From: JALYGK01 sp036259835
GTDB taxonomy: Bacteria > Actinomycetota > UBA4738
Assembly: GCA_036259835.1 (NCBI GenBank)
Contig: DATABA010000019.1
Coordinates: 17,616 to 81,615 of the forward strand
Length of the DNA stretch: 64,000 nucleotides
Direction: 5' to 3'
Under the pieces are notes generated by a model. That model saw only the letters and a list, made by a program, of their open reading frames with translations. It had not been told where the DNA came from and did no database searches. The position numbers and the translations under genes were made by a program. Positions 62,226 to 64,000 of this stretch are shown here, in pieces; the stretch's first letter is position 1; each line of letters begins with the position of its first letter.

Positions 62226-63938
62226 ATGAAGTTTCGCTCATTGCTCCGCACGGTCGCCCTGGCGTCCGTCGTGGGGATCGTGGCTACCGCCTGTGGTGGC
62301 GGCGGTCAACAGCAACAGCCGCAGCAGCAAGGGAGGCCAGGCGGTAGTGCAGTGTTTGGGGCGGAGCAATGGCCGCAGTGTCTCCACCCGCTCACCTCGT
62401 GCAACTTCGCCACCTGGTATCACCTGGTGACTGCGCAGTTGGTCCTGCCGAAGCTCATGATGATCGACCGGGTCAACAACACTGTCGCGTCGCCCGTGTT
62501 GGCCCAAGCGCCGAGCCTGGACAACGGGCTCATCACCCAGAACCCGTTCACCATCACCTACAAGCTGAACCCGCAGGCGAAGTGGGAGGACGGGTCGCCG
62601 ATCACCTCCGAGGACGTCCGGTTCACCTGGCTGGCGGTCCTGAACACCACTGGGTCGAACGTCACCTCGGGTTTCGACAAGATCGAGGACATCGCGACAC
62701 CCGATCCGCAGACCGCAGTCCTAAGGTTCTCGGAGCCGTACGCCGCTTGGGCTGACCTCATGGGTGGCGGAAACGTCAACGGCTATCTCCTGAAGAAGGC
62801 TGCCTTCCCGGACGCCGACGAGGAGAAGCCGGACCTCAAGGCCGATTTCAAGAACGAGATCCCCTTCTCCGGCGGCCCTTGGGTTCTCCAGTCGTTCAGC
62901 AAGAGCCAGGCGGTTCTCGTTCGCAACGACAACTACTGGGGTCCGAAGGCATTCCTCGACCAGGTGACGTTCATTCCGATCGAGGAGCAGCCGCAGGAGG
63001 TCGCCGCGCTGCTCTCCGGTGAGGTCGGCGCGATCTTCCCGCAGGCCTCGAACGTCAGCGTGACCGCGCAGCTCTCGCGAAACCCGCAGGTGGACTACGT
63101 CAGCGGCGCGACCAACTACGGTGACGCCCTGTGGCTGAACGTGAGGAAGCCACCGGTCGACGACCCGTTGGTCCGGGAGGCGCTCGGGTACGCGGTCGAC
63201 CGTCAGGCGGTGGTTAACACCATCATCAAGTTGAACAACCCGAACGCCCGGGTGCTCAACTGCATTCCGCCGACGTTCGAGGTGATCAAACCCTGGTGTG
63301 ACCAGACCGACTTCGCCAGGTTCTCGTATAACCCGCAGAGGTCGCTGCAGCTCCTCGAGCAGGCCGGTTGGGATTGCTCCACCAAGCCGTGCACCAAGGA
63401 CGGCGAGAAGCTGAGCATCACCGACTACGTCTCCGCGGGGAATCAGCGGCGGATCGCCACGGGACAGCTGATCAAGGAGAAGGCGCTGGCTGCCGGCTTC
63501 GAGATCAACGTGAAGGAGAACGACGCGACCGACTTGTTCTCCAACAAGCTGCCGCAGGGCGATTACCAGATGGCGGACTACGCCTCCGGGGCGATCACCG
63601 ATCCCAGCCCGACCAGCAGCTACTCGTGTGACGCCATTCCGACGCCGGAAAACGACTTCGGAGGAACCAACACGAGCTTCTACTGCAACCCGGAGCTGGA
63701 CAGGATCATGGAGCAGAGCGACCGCGAGCTGGATCAGGCGAAGCGGCTCCAGCTGATCCGTCAGGTGAACGACCAGCTGGCGAAGGATGTCATCGCCATC
63801 CCGCTGTACTCCTTCGTGAACATCACCGGATGGAGGACGGACAAGGTCGCCGGCCCGGTCGGGACATGGAACTCGGCGTCCTACGGGACCTACATGAACA
63901 TCCACGAGTGGTTCGCACCGCGAGCTGGAGCAGCGTAG
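62226..63938 (+). CDS. Oligopeptide ABC transporter substrate-binding lipoprotein (family 5)
   Basis: A 570-residue SBP_bac_5 protein related to OppA/DppA. The signal peptide MKFRSLLRTVALASVVGIVA leads to TAC, with C23 as lipidated residue, then a Gly/Gln-rich linker (GGGGQQQQPQQQGRPGG). Family motifs include ITYKLNPQAKWEDGSPITSEDV, GGPWVLQSFSKSQAVLVRNDNYW and VDDPLVREALGYAVDR. ATG 62226 has the strong ribosome site AAGGAGG. Permease genes should follow beyond the window edge. The ligand may be a peptide or another small solute. Confidence 0.93.
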   Translation: MKFRSLLRTVALASVVGIVATACGGGGQQQQPQQQGRPGGSAVFGAEQWPQCLHPLTSCNFATWYHLVTAQLVLPKLMMIDRVNNTVASPVLAQAPSLDNGLITQNPFTITYKLNPQAKWEDGSPITSEDVRFTWLAVLNTTGSNVTSGFDKIEDIATPDPQTAVLRFSEPYAAWADLMGGGNVNGYLLKKAAFPDADEEKPDLKADFKNEIPFSGGPWVLQSFSKSQAVLVRNDNYWGPKAFLDQVTFIPIEEQPQEVAALLSGEVGAIFPQASNVSVTAQLSRNPQVDYVSGATNYGDALWLNVRKPPVDDPLVREALGYAVDRQAVVNTIIKLNNPNARVLNCIPPTFEVIKPWCDQTDFARFSYNPQRSLQLLEQAGWDCSTKPCTKDGEKLSITDYVSAGNQRRIATGQLIKEKALAAGFEINVKENDATDLFSNKLPQGDYQMADYASGAITDPSPTSSYSCDAIPTPENDFGGTNTSFYCNPELDRIMEQSDRELDQAKRLQLIRQVNDQLAKDVIAIPLYSFVNITGWRTDKVAGPVGTWNSASYGTYMNIHEWFAPRAGAA

Positions 63939-64000
63939 GGAGTCGTGTTTGAGAGCACGCCGTAATTGAAGGAGCGAGGGGGCCCGGCGGCAGATGCCGC
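63939..64000 (+). other. Right edge: probable start of the next transporter gene
   Basis: After the stop of the binding protein, AAGGAGCGAGGGGG (from about 63969) is followed by an ATG at 63994-63996, only two codons before the edge. A permease gene is expected here from context, but nothing can be confirmed. Confidence 0.2.

Overview
The window is a stretch of ordinary chromosome from a GC-rich bacterium, almost certainly a deep-branching or uncultivated member of the Actinomycetota. The evidence is: the ftsQ-ftsZ-pgeF-yggS-sepF-yggT-divIVA division cluster; a Bpa-type proteasome activator (a family known from actinobacteria); a long type-2 IleRS; a polA-rpsA-coaE neighbourhood; a CGNR zinc-finger regulator; and many genes whose start codon lies only 5-8 bases after a TANNNT -10 box, as in leaderless actinobacterial transcripts. 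I see no prophage, insertion sequence, CRISPR array or rRNA. One tRNA gene (Leu, anticodon CAA) is present.

Layout. 1-4.9 kb: cell division and polar growth genes on the plus strand. 4.9-9.3 kb: a DmdA/GcvT-like folate enzyme behind ileS on the minus strand, with a structured ileS leader. 9.5-11.3 kb: a DksA/TraR-like protein, lspA and an RluD-type pseudouridine synthase. 11.4-16.2 kb: a RecB-like nuclease divergent from dnaE, with two DnaA-box-like sites between them. 16.9-22.9 kb: a complete branched-chain amino acid ABC importer (livKHMGF) with a structured leader and an internal terminator after livK. 23-26.5 kb: an orphan lipoprotein, an ABATE/CGNR regulator and two tightly linked FAD amine oxidases. 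26.5-31.4 kb, all minus strand: a class A PBP, tRNA-Leu, bpa, a strong candidate structured RNA, a ZIP metal transporter and a DtxR/MntR-like regulator. 31.5-39.7 kb: polA, rpsA, coaE, small enzymes and an ABC-2 exporter. 39.8-43.5 kb: a polar amino acid ABC importer followed by bioY and a cupin/zinc-ribbon protein. 43.5-57.8 kb: uvrB, uvrA and uvrC, interleaved with an amidohydrolase, a four-gene minus-strand metabolic operon and a cupredoxin lipoprotein, then rapZ. 57.8-62.1 kb: lower glycolysis (gap-pgk-tpiA-apgM). 62.2 kb to the end: an oligopeptide-binding lipoprotein and probably the edge of its transporter operon.

How the genes fit together. FtsZ, SepF, YggT and DivIVA form the septation and polar growth module. 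UvrA, UvrB and UvrC make up nucleotide excision repair, with PolA for gap filling. gap, pgk, tpiA and apgM give a co-transcribed triose-to-phosphoglycerate segment. Three importers (branched-chain amino acid, polar amino acid, peptide), the amine oxidases and the DmdA/GcvT-like enzyme suggest a heterotroph that uses amino acids and methylated amines or sulfonium compounds; that lifestyle is inference.

The most unusual signal is at about 29.4-29.7 kb. A near-consensus sigma70 promoter (TTGACA, 17 bp, TACTAT, minus strand) is followed at the expected start point by a 140-nt segment closed by a perfect 12-bp terminal helix, then by a second nested-hairpin domain, all upstream of bpa. I could not assign it to an RNA family by eye.
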